This document shows, piece after piece, positions 25,605-34,310 of a stretch of DNA of 64,000 nucleotides. The stretch spans positions 1 to 64,000 of the forward strand of contig JAECRL010000005.1 in the NCBI GenBank assembly GCA_016000265.1, written 5' to 3'. Each line of letters opens with the position of its first letter. The first letter of the stretch is position 1. Under the pieces are notes generated by a model, which worked only from the letters and a program-made list of their open reading frames with translations, ran no database searches and had not been told where the DNA came from. The DNA is from Burkholderiales bacterium (GTDB lineage: Bacteria > Pseudomonadota > Gammaproteobacteria > Burkholderiales > Burkholderiaceae_C). The position numbers and the translations under genes were made by a program.

Positions 25605-25677
25605 GCGGCCTGCAAGTTCAAGCGACCCTCCGAACTGACCTTGCAAAGTATTGTCAAGGCCAGCCGCAAGAAGGAGA

Positions 25678-26232
25678 TCAGGCGGCCTTGCGCTTGGCGG
25701 TGCTGGCAGCCTGGGTGGCCTTGACAGCGGTGTTGGTCATGGCCTGGAAGTTGGCTTCGGCGACGTCAGCGGCTTGCTTGGCGGCCTTCTGAACCGAGTC
25801 GAAGGCGTTGTTGGCGGCGGCCACAGCCGACTTCACCAGAACGACGGCGTTTTCGGTGCCAGCGGGGGCGTTCTTGACGGCGTTGTCCACGACCGTGGCG
25901 AACTTCTTCTGGGCTTCGGCGACTTGACCTTCGGCCAGCTTGCTGACTTCGGCGCTGGTGGTCGAAGCGATGTCGTACAGGTGACGACCGTAAGCGGCGG
26001 CCTTTTCAGCCGAGGGTTGCAGCAGCGAAGCTTGCAGGGCCAGCAGTTCCTGGGCGTCCTTGACGGCCAGCACAGCCTTGGCGTGCTCGGAGGCTTCTTC
26101 CAGCGAGGTCTTGGCGACTTGCAGGTTCAGTTCAACGACCTTCTCGACGCCTTGGAAGGCCTTTTGGCCCAGGTCGAACAGGGTGGCCAGGTTGGCTTTG
26201 TGGGCGGCCAGGATTTGTTCGGCAGTCAGCAT
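25678..26232 (-). CDS. phaP: Phasin family protein (PHA granule-associated)
   Basis: A 184-residue phasin, a small amphipathic coat protein of polyhydroxyalkanoate granules that limits granule coalescence. It starts [20 protein letters not shown] and is almost wholly helical, rich in Ala, Lys, Val and Gln, with [18 protein letters not shown] (about 21-38) and [19 protein letters not shown] (about 64-82) matching the phasin 2 family. The tail ends in AKRKAA. Codon usage is biased as in highly expressed genes. GGAG lies 8 nt upstream of ATG 26232. It has its own promoter and a terminator, so it is monocistronic. phaC and phaA/B are not in the window. Confidence 0.9.
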   Translation of the reverse strand: MLTAEQILAAHKANLATLFDLGQKAFQGVEKVVELNLQVAKTSLEEASEHAKAVLAVKDAQELLALQASLLQPSAEKAAAYGRHLYDIASTTSAEVSKLAEGQVAEAQKKFATVVDNAVKNAPAGTENAVVLVKSAVAAANNAFDSVQKAAKQAADVAEANFQAMTNTAVKATQAASTAKRKAA

Positions 26233-26310
26233 GTCAATTCTCCGTGTTGGATGGGTTGATTGCGGGCCGCAGCGATCGAAATGCTTTTGCTGCGTTGCAA
26301 CATGATTCTC

Positions 26311-26338
26311 AGTATAGGCATGTGGCGAGCGAATGCAA
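26311..26338 (-). promoter_or_regulatory. Probable phasin promoter
   Basis: TTGCAT (26338-26333), 16 nt, TATACT (26316-26311) on the minus strand, about 80 nt upstream of the phasin start. The -10 is 5/6; the -35 is weak. TGC-rich motifs flank it (CTGCGTTGCAAC downstream, GTGCGGTGCAGCA upstream), which could be sites for a PhaR-like repressor, but that is inference. Confidence 0.5.
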
Positions 26339-26375
26339 GTGGTTTTTGTGCGGTGCAGCAAGTGCCATCCTGAAA

Positions 26376-26391
26376 TGTCATTTTTTTGACA
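26376..26391. promoter_or_regulatory. TGTCA-N6-TGACA inverted repeat between phasin and ppa
   Basis: A perfect 5-bp inverted repeat with an all-T spacer, extended by AAA/TTT on the outside. It lies in the 281-nt divergent region, 122 nt upstream of ppa. The TGACA half with its preceding T also spells a -35-like TTGACA, but no -10 follows at proper spacing. A regulator site is possible; the regulator is unknown. Confidence 0.35.
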
Positions 26392-26513
26392 ATTTAAAGC
26401 GGCCTTGGGGGGCGCCACCCAGTCCACACCCCAGCCTCCCCCCGTTCCGAGGCGCTCCGTGCTTGGCCTACACTTCTGGCTTCATCGCATTCCAACCTGC
26501 TGATTGCAACACC

Positions 26514-27047
26514 ATGAGCCTGCTCAACGTCCCCGCCGGCGCCAAGGCGCCTGACGTCTTCAACGTCATCATCGAGATCCCCGCCAACGCCGATCCGATC
26601 AAGTACGAGATCGACCACGAAACCGGCGCCGTCTTCGTCGACCGCTTCATGGGTACGGCCATGCATTACCCCTGCAACTACGGCTACGTGCCCCAGACCA
26701 TCGCCGCCGACGGCGACCCGGTCGACGTTCTGGTGGTCACCCCCTTCCCGCTGCAGCCGGGCGTGGTCATCCCCTGCCGTCCCCTGGGCATCCTGAAGAT
26801 GGAAGACGAAGCCGGTGGCGACTCCAAGCTCGTGGCCGTGCCCACCGAGAAGATCTGCGCCATGTACAAGGACATCCAGAAGCTGGAAGACCTGCCGGTG
26901 CTGCTGGTCAGCCAGATCAAGCACTTCTTCGAACACTACAAGGACCTGGAGCCGGGCAAGTGGGTCAAGGTCGTGGGCTGGGATGGCATCGACGCCGCCA
27001 AGACCGAGGTCGTCACCGGCCTGGAAGCGTTCAAGAAACAACATTGA
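26514..27047 (+). CDS. ppa: Inorganic pyrophosphatase (family I)
   Basis: A 177-residue soluble family I PPase hydrolysing pyrophosphate to phosphate with Mg2+. Active-site segments are [18 protein letters not shown] (about 17-34), [13 protein letters not shown] (about 50), the signature [10 protein letters not shown] (about 66-75, three Asp) and [16 protein letters not shown] 26514 is chosen because it yields the standard N-terminus; no strong Shine-Dalgarno is visible. It is followed by a strong terminator and convergent with the aminotransferase gene. Confidence 0.97.
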   Translation: MSLLNVPAGAKAPDVFNVIIEIPANADPIKYEIDHETGAVFVDRFMGTAMHYPCNYGYVPQTIAADGDPVDVLVVTPFPLQPGVVIPCRPLGILKMEDEAGGDSKLVAVPTEKICAMYKDIQKLEDLPVLLVSQIKHFFEHYKDLEPGKWVKVVGWDGIDAAKTEVVTGLEAFKKQH

Positions 27048-27129
27048 TCGCCGTGGCGCTTCGGGCTGGGTGGCGCTGAGCCGACCCGACCCGCCTGGCA
27101 AACCACGGTGGCCCCCACCTGGGCATCGG

Positions 27130-27168
27130 GCCGCTCTCCCTCGTGCTTCACGAGGCGAGCGGCTTTTT
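27130..27168 (+). terminator. Rho-independent terminator of ppa
   Basis: A two-part stem: GCCGCTC (27130-27136) with GAGCGGC (27157-27163) outside, and CCTCGTG with CACGAGG inside, then five T. It is 82 nt after the ppa stop. Confidence 0.88.
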
Positions 27169-27184
27169 CACGCCTGATGCGCGC

Positions 27185-28492
27185 TCAGTGGAGGCGCAGG
27201 ATCGCCTGACGCAGGGTGTCGACGATCTGACCGATCTGGCTTTCGCTGACGATCAAAGGGGGCGAGAGGGCCACGTTGTCGCCCGTGGCCCTCACCAGCA
27301 CCCCCGCTTCGAAGCAGGCCTGGAACACCTCGAAGGCTCGGCGACCCGCGGCGCCTTCGCGCGGCTCGAACTCAACGGCCCCGACCAGGCCGGTGTTGCG
27401 GATGTCGATGACATGGGGCAGCCCACGCAGGCTGTGCAGGGCGGCTTCCAGCACCGGGTGCATGCGCGCGGCCCGCGTCAGCAGCCCCTCTTCGGCGTAG
27501 ACGTCCAGGGTGGCCAGTGCCGCCGCACATGCCAGCGGGTGGCCGGAGTAGGTGTAGCCGTGGGGCAGCTCGATCGCCGAGGCGGGGCCTTGCATGAAGG
27601 CATCGTGGATGCTTTGGCGGACCACCACCGCGCCCATCGGCACGCAGCCGTTGGTCAGGCCTTTGGCCAGCGTCATCAAGTCGGGCTTGACGCCGTGGTG
27701 CTGCGCGGCAAACGGAGCGCCCAGCCGCCCGAACCCCGTGATGACCTCGTCGAAGATCAGCAAGATGCCGTGGCGGTCGCACAAAGCTCGCAGGCGCTCC
27801 AGGTAGCCTTTGGGTGCCATCAAGGCCCCTGTCGAGCCGGCCATGGGCTCGACGATGACCGCAGCGATGGTGGAAGCGTCGTGCAACGCCACCAGGCGCT
27901 CCAGGTCGTCGGCGAACTCGGCGCCGTGTTCGGGCTGCCCGCGACTGAATGCGTTGCGGCCGAGGTCATGCGTGTGGCGCAGGTGGTCGACGCCGCCAAC
28001 GCTGCTGCCAAACAGCTTGCGATTGCCTCCGATGCCGCCAACGGCCGTTCCGGCGAAATTGACGCCGTGGTAGCCGCGCTCCCGGCCGATCAGGCGGGTG
28101 CGTTGAGCCTCGCCGCGCAGGCGGTGGTAGGCCAGCGCGATCTTCAGCGCCGTCTCCACGGACTCGGACCCCGAGTTGGTGAAGAACACGCGATTGAGTC
28201 CTTCCGGGGTCAGCTCAACGAGGCGACGGGCCAGCTCGAACGCAAGGGGGTGCCCCATCTGAAACGGTGGGGCGTAGTCCATTTCGGCGGCCTGTCGGGC
28301 GATGGCTTCGGTGATGCGGGGCCGGGCGTGCCCGGCGTTCACGCACCACAGGCCCGCGGTGCCGTCCAGGACGAGGCGCCCCTGGGGGGTCTGGTAGTGC
28401 ATGCCTTCGGCCCGCGAGAGCAGGCGTGGCGCCAGCTTGAACTCGCGGTTGGCGGTGAAGGGCATCCAGAGGGCGTCGAGCGGGGTGTTCAT
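27185..28492 (-). CDS. Omega-amino acid (beta-alanine)--pyruvate aminotransferase
   Basis: A 435-residue class III PLP aminotransferase. It opens with DALWMPFTANREFK (about 6-19), as in beta-alanine:pyruvate aminotransferases (BauA/OapT). It has FFTNSGSESVETALKIA (about 106), RGYHGVNFAGTAVGG (about 140), the Asp of LIFDEVITGFGRLG (about 242) and the Schiff-base Lys in TLAKGLTNG (about 274). Reaction: omega-amino acid plus pyruvate to an oxo acid (malonate semialdehyde from beta-alanine) plus alanine. Exact substrate range cannot be read from sequence. ATG 28492 is chosen; 39 upstream codons are not conserved. It is divergent from aceA. Confidence 0.87.
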   Translation of the reverse strand: MNTPLDALWMPFTANREFKLAPRLLSRAEGMHYQTPQGRLVLDGTAGLWCVNAGHARPRITEAIARQAAEMDYAPPFQMGHPLAFELARRLVELTPEGLNRVFFTNSGSESVETALKIALAYHRLRGEAQRTRLIGRERGYHGVNFAGTAVGGIGGNRKLFGSSVGGVDHLRHTHDLGRNAFSRGQPEHGAEFADDLERLVALHDASTIAAVIVEPMAGSTGALMAPKGYLERLRALCDRHGILLIFDEVITGFGRLGAPFAAQHHGVKPDLMTLAKGLTNGCVPMGAVVVRQSIHDAFMQGPASAIELPHGYTYSGHPLACAAALATLDVYAEEGLLTRAARMHPVLEAALHSLRGLPHVIDIRNTGLVGAVEFEPREGAAGRRAFEVFQACFEAGVLVRATGDNVALSPPLIVSESQIGQIVDTLRQAILRLH

Positions 28493-28637
28493 GGGCGACG
28501 GGGCAGGCGACTGAGAACGGTTCGTGCTTGATTCTGCAGCCACTGGACGTGACTTTTCCCCCGCCGACCAAGCCGCGTGTCTGGGGTGGGGTGGTGCGCG
28601 GCGTTGCATCGGGTTAACGCTCCCCGCGATTAAGGGG

Positions 28638-28651
28638 GTCTTATATAAGAC
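28638..28651. promoter_or_regulatory. Perfect 14-bp palindrome upstream of aceA
   Basis: GTCTTATATAAGAC is a perfect palindrome in an otherwise GC-rich gap, 78 nt upstream of the aceA start codon and 145 nt from the aminotransferase start. AT-rich symmetric sites of this size are typical operators of GntR-family or similar dimeric regulators of carbon metabolism. The regulator is not identified here. Confidence 0.6.
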
Positions 28652-28729
28652 ATATAACCGTGTTGTGCCGCGGAAATCCTGATAGAGTCACGGCTTTTCT
28701 AGCACCTCCCTTCAACCCCGGAGATCGTC

Positions 28730-30046
28730 ATGACTCAACTCACCCGCGAACAGCAAATCGCTGCCCTGGAAAAGGACTGGGCCGAAAACCCCCGTTGGAA
28801 GCTCGTCAAGCGCGGCTATTCCGCAGCCGACGTGGTTCGCCTGCGCGGCAGCATGCAGCCCGAGTACACCCTGGCCAAGCGCGGCGCTGAAAAGCTGTGG
28901 GAAAAGGTCAACGGCGGTGCCAAGAAGGGCTACGTCAACGCTTTCGGCGCCATCACCGCCGGTCAAGCCATGCAACAGGCCAAGGCTGGCCTGGAAGCCG
29001 TGTACCTGTCGGGCTGGCAAGTCGCCGCCGACGGCAACACGTCTGAGACCATGTACCCCGACCAGTCGCTGTACGCGTACGACTCGGTGCCCACCATGGT
29101 TCGCCGCATCAACAACACGTTCAAGCGTGCTGACGAAATCCAATGGTCGCGTGGCATCAACCCCGGCGACGAGCAGTTCGTTGACTACTTCCTGCCCATC
29201 GTCGCTGACGCTGAAGCCGGTTTCGGTGGTGTCCTGAACGCCTTCGAACTGATGAAGAACATGATCGCTTCGGGCGCCGCTGGCGTTCACTTCGAAGACC
29301 AGCTCGCCGCTGTCAAGAAGTGCGGTCACATGGGTGGCAAGGTGCTGGTTCCCACGCAAGAAGCCATCGAGAAGCTGATCGCTGCTCGTTTCGCTGCTGA
29401 CGTGATGGGCGTGCCCACCATCGTTCTGGCTCGCACCGACGCCGAAGCCGCCAACCTGATCACCTCCGATCACGACGCCAACGACAAGCCCTTCCTGACC
29501 GGTGAGCGCACCCAAGAAGGCTTCTACCGCGTCAAGAACGGCCTGGAGCAATCCATCAGCCGTGGCGTGGCCTACGCTCCCTACGCCGACCTGGTGTGGT
29601 GCGAAACCGGCGTGCCCGACATCGGCTTCGCCCGTGAGTTCGCTCAAGCCGTGCACGCCAAGTGCCCCGGCAAGCTGCTGTCGTACAACTGCTCGCCTTC
29701 CTTCAACTGGAAGAAGAACCTGGACGACAAGCAAATCGCCAAGTTCCAGCAAGACCTGTCGGACCTGGGCTACAAGTACCAGTTCATCACGCTGGCTGGC
29801 ATCCACATCAACTGGTTCAACACCTTCCAGTTCGCCCACGCTTACGCCCGCGGCGAAGGCATGAAGCACTACACCGAAATGGTGCAAGAGCCCGAATTCG
29901 CAGCTCGCGAAAAGGGCTACACCTTCGTGTCGCACCAACAGGAAGTTGGCGCTGGCTACTTCGACGACGTGACCACCGTGATCCAAGGTGGCTCGTCTTC
30001 CGTGAAGGCCCTGACCGGCTCGACCGAAGAAGAACAGTTCCACTGA
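28730..30046 (+). CDS. aceA: Isocitrate lyase
   Basis: A 438-residue isocitrate lyase, the glyoxylate-shunt enzyme splitting isocitrate into glyoxylate and succinate, needed for growth on acetate or fatty acids. The catalytic [11 protein letters not shown] signature with its Cys is at about residues 196-206. [13 protein letters not shown] (about 91) and [14 protein letters not shown] (about 318) are also diagnostic. GGAG lies 6 nt before ATG 28730. Its codon usage is more biased than its neighbours, suggesting high expression. A palindrome upstream and a strong terminator downstream make it a self-contained unit. Malate synthase is not in the window. Confidence 0.97.
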   Translation: MTQLTREQQIAALEKDWAENPRWKLVKRGYSAADVVRLRGSMQPEYTLAKRGAEKLWEKVNGGAKKGYVNAFGAITAGQAMQQAKAGLEAVYLSGWQVAADGNTSETMYPDQSLYAYDSVPTMVRRINNTFKRADEIQWSRGINPGDEQFVDYFLPIVADAEAGFGGVLNAFELMKNMIASGAAGVHFEDQLAAVKKCGHMGGKVLVPTQEAIEKLIAARFAADVMGVPTIVLARTDAEAANLITSDHDANDKPFLTGERTQEGFYRVKNGLEQSISRGVAYAPYADLVWCETGVPDIGFAREFAQAVHAKCPGKLLSYNCSPSFNWKKNLDDKQIAKFQQDLSDLGYKYQFITLAGIHINWFNTFQFAHAYARGEGMKHYTEMVQEPEFAAREKGYTFVSHQQEVGAGYFDDVTTVIQGGSSSVKALTGSTEEEQFH

Positions 30047-30093
30047 TCTGCGCGGGCCGCAAGGCCCGTTGCCTGATCGGTTTGAACCCAAAA

Positions 30094-30120
30094 ACGGCAC
30101 CCTCGGGTGCCGTTTTTTTT
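30094..30120. terminator. Strong, likely bidirectional terminator between aceA and the esterase gene
   Basis: ACGGCACCC (30094-30102), loop TC, GGGTGCCGT (30105-30113), then a run of T to 30120. The stem can be lengthened by A-T pairs. On the minus strand the hairpin is followed by five T, so it can also end the convergent esterase transcript. Confidence 0.92.
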
Positions 30121-30164
30121 ATCCTCTTGAAGGTCGTTGTCAACAGATGGCCCTGCGGTCTTCG

Positions 30165-31778
30165 TCAGTTCTGGCCGCTCAGGCTGAACAGCAGGGACCA
30201 GGTCAGGCAGCGGTGTGTTTTGCTGAACTCCCCCCATCCTTGCATGCCCACTTTGCCGGGTGCGAGGTTCATGATGGGGGTGGTCAACTCGTTGAACTTC
30301 ACCCATTTTGGCAACCCGCTTTGGTTCGGGTCGCCGTGGTTCGCGAAGGCGGACCAGTAGGCCACCATCTGGTCCGCCAGCCGCTTCTGCTCGGCGCTGG
30401 GTGCGCTGTTCACCTGGGTGGCGAACACGGGCTGGCCGAACAGGTATTGCAACTCCGCCGTGTGGTAAGCCCCCAGCTTGAAGAACGGGTCGGTCGGTGC
30501 CGGTGCTTGCGTGTCCGAGAACTCGTAGGTGTAGACCGGTGTGTGGCGCGACAGGCGGCGCGCATCGGACAGGGCGGGGCAGGCAAAGCCCGAATCGGTC
30601 ATCAGCGCTGACATCGCCAGGTCGATGTTTGGGTAGCCAGATGCGGGGTACAGCAGGCGAGCCGTGCTGCCTGCGAAGGTGCTGCCTGTCATCACATCGG
30701 AGGCCGATTTGTGGTCGACGGTGGTCATGGCCCTGCCCAGTTTCTGGTGGAAGGTGTACGACACGAAGAAGCGGCCCTCGTCTGACGTCGTGCCCAGCAG
30801 CACGGGCACCTTGTGGAAGGCCCCTTCGCGGATCATGTCGGTGAGGTTGCGCGGGATGGTCGTGCCATCGATCACGGGGCTCCAGGGATTGGCGGTCTGC
30901 AGGAGGTCGAGTCCGTCGCCTGCGGCAGCGATCAACTCCTGTGCGCTGCGGTTGCGCAGGCAACTCATCTGAGTCGCCCCGCTGGGGCAGTTCATTTTTT
31001 CCGCGAAGGCGTTGCCCTGGTTGTTTGCCTGCTCCAGCGGACGGGTTCGCAGCAGCACGCAGGGGCCGCTTTGAAGGATCGCCCGCTGGAACAGACCGCC
31101 CGATGAGGGGGACGCAAGGTGACCGCAGATGCTGGCCGATCCGGATGAGTTGCCCGCCACGGTGATGTTGCGGGCGTCGCCCCCGAAGGCCTGGATGTTT
31201 TCCTGAACCCAGCGCAAGGCTTGTTGTTGATCTTGCAGGCCCTGGTTGGGGGGGCTGCCTTCCTGCAGCAATGCCGGGGTGCTCAGGAAGCCGAGCGCGC
31301 CCAGGCGGTAGTTGATCGTCACGACCACCACATTGGCTCGGCGTGCCAGGGCCTTGCCGTCGTAGTCGCCGCCCGAGCCCATGGTCAGCGAGCCCGGGTG
31401 GATCCACACCAGAACTGGGCGTGGCGTGCTTTGTGGCGCTTCAGGTGCGTAGACATTGAGTGTCAGGCAGTCCTCGTCGGTGGGTCTTTGGGAATAGGCG
31501 CCAGGCAACTGCGGACAGGCATACCCCAATGTGGTGGCGTTTCGCACGCCTTGCCAGGCGGTTGGGGGCTGGGGCGGGCGCCAACGCAATTCGCCCAGTG
31601 GCGGCGCGGCAAATGGCAGGCCCAGGAACTGGTTGACGCCGTCCTCCGTGTTGCCTTGAGCGGAGCCTTGCCGGAGGGCGGCGAGTGGGCTGGCTTGCGT
31701 CGCCGCACTGGCCGGGGTGATCAAGGCGGCGACCAGCATGGCGGGCAGCAGGTGGTGGCGCGTCGGGGCGATGGGCAT
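30165..31778 (-). CDS. Type B carboxylesterase, exported
   Basis: A 537-residue alpha/beta hydrolase of the carboxylesterase type B family. The signal peptide is about residues 1-25 (cleavage near ASAA). The oxyanion segment is VWIHPGSLTMGSGG (about 125). The nucleophile elbow is AGNSSGSAS (about 210), with Ser in G-N-S-S-G instead of the commoner G-E-S-A-G. The acidic residue lies in TSDEGRFF and the catalytic His in YHTAELQYLFG (about 443). It hydrolyses carboxylic esters; the natural substrate is unknown. AGGAG is 6 nt before ATG 31778. The STAND regulator gene is 71 nt upstream on the same strand and may control it. Confidence 0.88.
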   Translation of the reverse strand: MPIAPTRHHLLPAMLVAALITPASAATQASPLAALRQGSAQGNTEDGVNQFLGLPFAAPPLGELRWRPPQPPTAWQGVRNATTLGYACPQLPGAYSQRPTDEDCLTLNVYAPEAPQSTPRPVLVWIHPGSLTMGSGGDYDGKALARRANVVVVTINYRLGALGFLSTPALLQEGSPPNQGLQDQQQALRWVQENIQAFGGDARNITVAGNSSGSASICGHLASPSSGGLFQRAILQSGPCVLLRTRPLEQANNQGNAFAEKMNCPSGATQMSCLRNRSAQELIAAAGDGLDLLQTANPWSPVIDGTTIPRNLTDMIREGAFHKVPVLLGTTSDEGRFFVSYTFHQKLGRAMTTVDHKSASDVMTGSTFAGSTARLLYPASGYPNIDLAMSALMTDSGFACPALSDARRLSRHTPVYTYEFSDTQAPAPTDPFFKLGAYHTAELQYLFGQPVFATQVNSAPSAEQKRLADQMVAYWSAFANHGDPNQSGLPKWVKFNELTTPIMNLAPGKVGMQGWGEFSKTHRCLTWSLLFSLSGQN

Positions 31779-31849
31779 GCGGATCTCCTCAGTGTTGGGT
31801 TCACCGAGGATCTCCGATCGGGCTGTCGAATCACCAGCCCAAAAGCGGT

Positions 31850-33940
31850 TCAACCGTCTGCCGCGCCAGGCCCTTGGGTTTCCTGGTGCCACAAGGCTTG
31901 TGACAGGCGATCGATGGCCATGCGGAGTTGGTAGCGGTAGGTCCCGAAAGGCAGTCCCAGCCGCTCGGCTGCGAGTTCTTGCGAGCCCGCGGGGCGCCAG
32001 TAGGTCAGCTCGATGGTCTTGAGGAACTTGGCGTGGCGGGGGTGATTCGCCAGGCGGTCCCCAGCGGCCGTGATCAGCCTGCGCAAGGTGGTTGCGGCCT
32101 CCTCGGCAGGCAGGCGGGTGGTGTGAACCAAACCGCTTTGCAGCAAAGGGTTGCGGCCCAGTTCGAGCGGGTCCTGCCACCGCTTCAACGCATCCTGGAC
32201 GGCCTCTTTGAAGCGCTGCTCGGTCAGCACCTGCACGGTCAGGCCGATTTCGGTTGCAGGCCTGGATTGACCCACTGGCACCTGGCTGGCGCCCAGCTTG
32301 TTGAGCCACAAGTTCATGGGCACGGCCCGCCAGTCGTGCGCGAAGGTGCCGTGGTGCTGGTTGTCCATGTCGACACCCTTGGGCTCGATCAGGTGGAAGT
32401 CGATGTGGCTCATCATGGGCACCCAGTGGTCAGGGTCCTTGTTGCACAGGGCGAATAATGCCAATGCGGGCTCGGTCATCCACATCAGGAAGGTGCGGGT
32501 CTGCAGTGCATTGATGTAGACCCCGTCGTTGGTCACGCCATTGCGCGTCACGGCCATGCGGGAACACAGCACCCGTTCGCCGGGGCGAAGCGTGGGTTGC
32601 CGTGCCACCCAGTCCAGCAGTTGGGTCAGCATCGGGTCGCCGCAGAGGTCTTGCGGTGACATGGCGCTGAGGTCCAGTAGCAGCATCGCGGTCATGATGC
32701 GCCCGTTTGGTTCGCGCACCACCCACCAGCCCGCAGCAGGGTGATTCAACCAGCGTTGCATCAGCGCTTCGTGCTCGCTTCCCAGCTCTTGCAGAACCAG
32801 TTCGGCGATCACCGGCAGGTCTTTGAGGTGCGCCCGATCGCAATGCACCGACCCCAGCGCGGCGAAGTCGATGAAGGCTTGCATGACGGGATGGCCGCGG
32901 TTCAGGTAGACGATGTCGAGCGCGCCCCTTTGACGCAAGGCAGGGCCGCCGCTGTGCACTTGCTGCACATGGTGTTTGAGCAAGCGCTCGCTGGTTTGCG
33001 TCAGTTTCTGCGGGTTGCGCCAGCGCATCTCCGAGGTGATCGCATCACGCACGAGGTCGTGTGGAAAGAGCCCGTCGGGCGCCGTCTCCATGAAACTGAG
33101 TGAGGCGAGCCATTCGAACAACTCGGCTGCACGAGCGGCGTCCACCAAGGCCAGCAGGTCTTCCGTGGTGACGCGGGCCAGTGCAGACAATTCCAGGGCC
33201 TCGCGGTGCAGCGGGCAGGGCGTCTGCGAAGCGAAGCAGTCGGTCAGCTTGCGGATGAGGTCCGTGTCCAGTGCCTCAGGCACCTTGCCCTTTGCCTTGA
33301 CCAAATCGGCCAGGAGCATCATGGCCAGGGGGTGCCCATGGCTGAGTTTGGTGATGGCCAGCCTTTGAGGCGGAGGCAGCTCCCGGGCGATGAGGGCTTG
33401 CTCGCACGCTTGCGTAGGCAGGTTGCGAAGGCCGATCACGTGGCTGCCGTGTCGCCAGACTGGGTCGGTGAGCCAGAGATCGGTGGGGGTGTCGCGCCCT
33501 GCCAGGATGACCAAGCTCTGCTGTGGCAACTCGGCCAGCACCTCATCCCGCAACCACAGGCTCAGGTGACGCAGGTGCTCGAAGGTGTCGATGACCAGCA
33601 GACGCCTGGGCTGGCTTCGCCAGGCCTGCAGGATGTGCTCGAGCTGCGCTTGCTCGGCGCCCAGCCTCAGGTGCGAAGCGAGTCCTTGCAACACGCCGTA
33701 GATCGAGGGCTCGATGCTGCGGCCATCGAGCTGTACCACATCGAGTCCCGCCTGGTGCGCGAGCTCCCGCATCCTCTCCAACAGGGCAGTTTTGCCGATG
33801 CCGCCGGGGCCATGCAGCAGGAAGACACTGACCTGCGGCACCTCTTCCGACAGGCTCTGTTGAAAGCGCAGCAGCTCGGTTTCGCGGCCAAAGAAGTTGG
33901 CCTGGCTTCGCTGGCGAAGGCGATCAACGATGCGAACCAT
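31850..33940 (-). CDS. STAND-type ATPase with C-terminal helix-turn-helix, probable transcriptional regulator
   Basis: A 696-residue protein. An AAA_16/STAND module starts with FFGRETELLRFQ (about 16-27), Walker A LHGPGGIGKTALL (about 42-54) and Walker B LLVIDTFEHL (about 114-123), with a winged-helix-like half following. The middle (about 370-600) contains a segment DLPVIAELVLQELGSE...GWWVVREPNGRI that resembles a degenerate GNAT domain. The last 60 residues have QELAAERLGLPFGTYRYQL, like a sigma region 4/LuxR helix-turn-helix. Such proteins are signal-gated transcription factors. No sensor ligand can be named. It is divergent from the thrS leader and lies upstream of the esterase gene. Confidence 0.72.
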   Translation of the reverse strand: MVRIVDRLRQRSQANFFGRETELLRFQQSLSEEVPQVSVFLLHGPGGIGKTALLERMRELAHQAGLDVVQLDGRSIEPSIYGVLQGLASHLRLGAEQAQLEHILQAWRSQPRRLLVIDTFEHLRHLSLWLRDEVLAELPQQSLVILAGRDTPTDLWLTDPVWRHGSHVIGLRNLPTQACEQALIARELPPPQRLAITKLSHGHPLAMMLLADLVKAKGKVPEALDTDLIRKLTDCFASQTPCPLHREALELSALARVTTEDLLALVDAARAAELFEWLASLSFMETAPDGLFPHDLVRDAITSEMRWRNPQKLTQTSERLLKHHVQQVHSGGPALRQRGALDIVYLNRGHPVMQAFIDFAALGSVHCDRAHLKDLPVIAELVLQELGSEHEALMQRWLNHPAAGWWVVREPNGRIMTAMLLLDLSAMSPQDLCGDPMLTQLLDWVARQPTLRPGERVLCSRMAVTRNGVTNDGVYINALQTRTFLMWMTEPALALFALCNKDPDHWVPMMSHIDFHLIEPKGVDMDNQHHGTFAHDWRAVPMNLWLNKLGASQVPVGQSRPATEIGLTVQVLTEQRFKEAVQDALKRWQDPLELGRNPLLQSGLVHTTRLPAEEAATTLRRLITAAGDRLANHPRHAKFLKTIELTYWRPAGSQELAAERLGLPFGTYRYQLRMAIDRLSQALWHQETQGPGAADG

Positions 33941-34048
33941 GACGTGGAGGTGAAAAACGATGAAAAAGCCTAGCAGAACGGTGTCCGATGTCTCGACCCC
34001 GCAACCCAGGTGTCGACCCGCCAGTGCACCATGCTGTGGGCTGCAAGA

Positions 34049-34054
34049 TACAAT
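34049..34054 (+). promoter_or_regulatory. Candidate -10 element for the thrS leader
   Basis: TACAAT (5/6 to consensus) lies about 73 nt upstream of the leader ORF. No convincing -35 hexamer is at 16-18 nt, so an activator or a poor promoter is implied. The 370-nt gap 33941-34310 is otherwise occupied by the leader ORF and attenuator described next. Confidence 0.35.
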
Positions 34055-34126
34055 GGCGGCCCATCGTTGAATCAGCGATGTGACCCAACCCAGGCAAGGT
34101 AAGAACCGAGAAAGGCACGCACGGTT

Positions 34127-34174
34127 ATGACACCGCGAACTCCGACCAACTCCTGCACCTCGACCGAGGTGTAG
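34127..34174 (+). CDS. Threonine-rich leader peptide of thrS (15 residues)
   Basis: ATG 34127 to TAG 34172-34174 encodes [15 protein letters not shown]. Five of 15 residues are Thr (codons ACA, ACT and three ACC), at positions 2, 5, 7, 11 and 13. AAAGG lies 11 nt upstream as a possible Shine-Dalgarno. The ORF sits upstream of a strong terminator and of the threonyl-tRNA synthetase gene. This is the layout of amino-acid-specific leader peptides, whose translation senses the supply of the cognate charged tRNA. Stalling at Thr codons 11 or 13 would hold the ribosome on the leader hairpin. The peptide itself probably has no other function. The assignment is from sequence only. Confidence 0.75.
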   Translation: MTPRTPTNSCTSTEV

Positions 34175-34244
34175 ACGGCTGTCCGCTGCTTTCGCACTCC
34201 TGACCTTGACTCACCAGAAAGCGCGGCGCCCCCCGCGCTTTTTT
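34153..34244 (+). promoter_or_regulatory. thrS transcription attenuator (leader hairpin, antiterminator, terminator)
   Basis: Three competing structures can be drawn. (1) A leader hairpin, 34153-34161 with 34166-34174 (9 bp, GACC loop), covers the last Thr codons and the stop. (2) An antiterminator pairs CCGCTGCTTTC (34183-34193) with GAAAGCGCGG (34217-34226): 10 bp with one bulged T. (3) The terminator (34218-34241) shares the 34218-34226 arm. A ribosome at the stop codon would cover the start of 34183-34193 and let the terminator form. A ribosome stalled at Thr codons would leave it free and allow readthrough. This matches ribosome-mediated attenuation as known for trp, his and thr operons; here the regulated gene is thrS. 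Confidence 0.72.
34218..34244 (+). terminator. Intrinsic terminator upstream of thrS
   Basis: AAAGCGCGG (34218-34226), 6-nt loop, CCGCGCTTT (34233-34241), with six T at 34239-34244. The 9-bp stem is perfect. It lies only 67 nt before the thrS start, between the leader ORF and the gene it would block. Confidence 0.9.
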
Positions 34245-34310
34245 GTTGTCTGCACAGTTGACGCTCCCTTGCAGATTGCTTTCACAGACCCGAACACACA
34301 GGCAGAAAAC

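Noticed and set aside
25600-25660. GGTCAG...CGGA resemblance to the conserved loop of SRP (4.5S) RNA on the minus strand
   Set aside because: The diagnostic GGAAGCAGCC-type segment and the long closing helix are missing.
34206-34310. 35-codon N-terminal extension of thrS from TTG 34206
   Set aside because: It is encoded by the terminator hairpin and its T-run; the TGS domain starts at ATG 34311.
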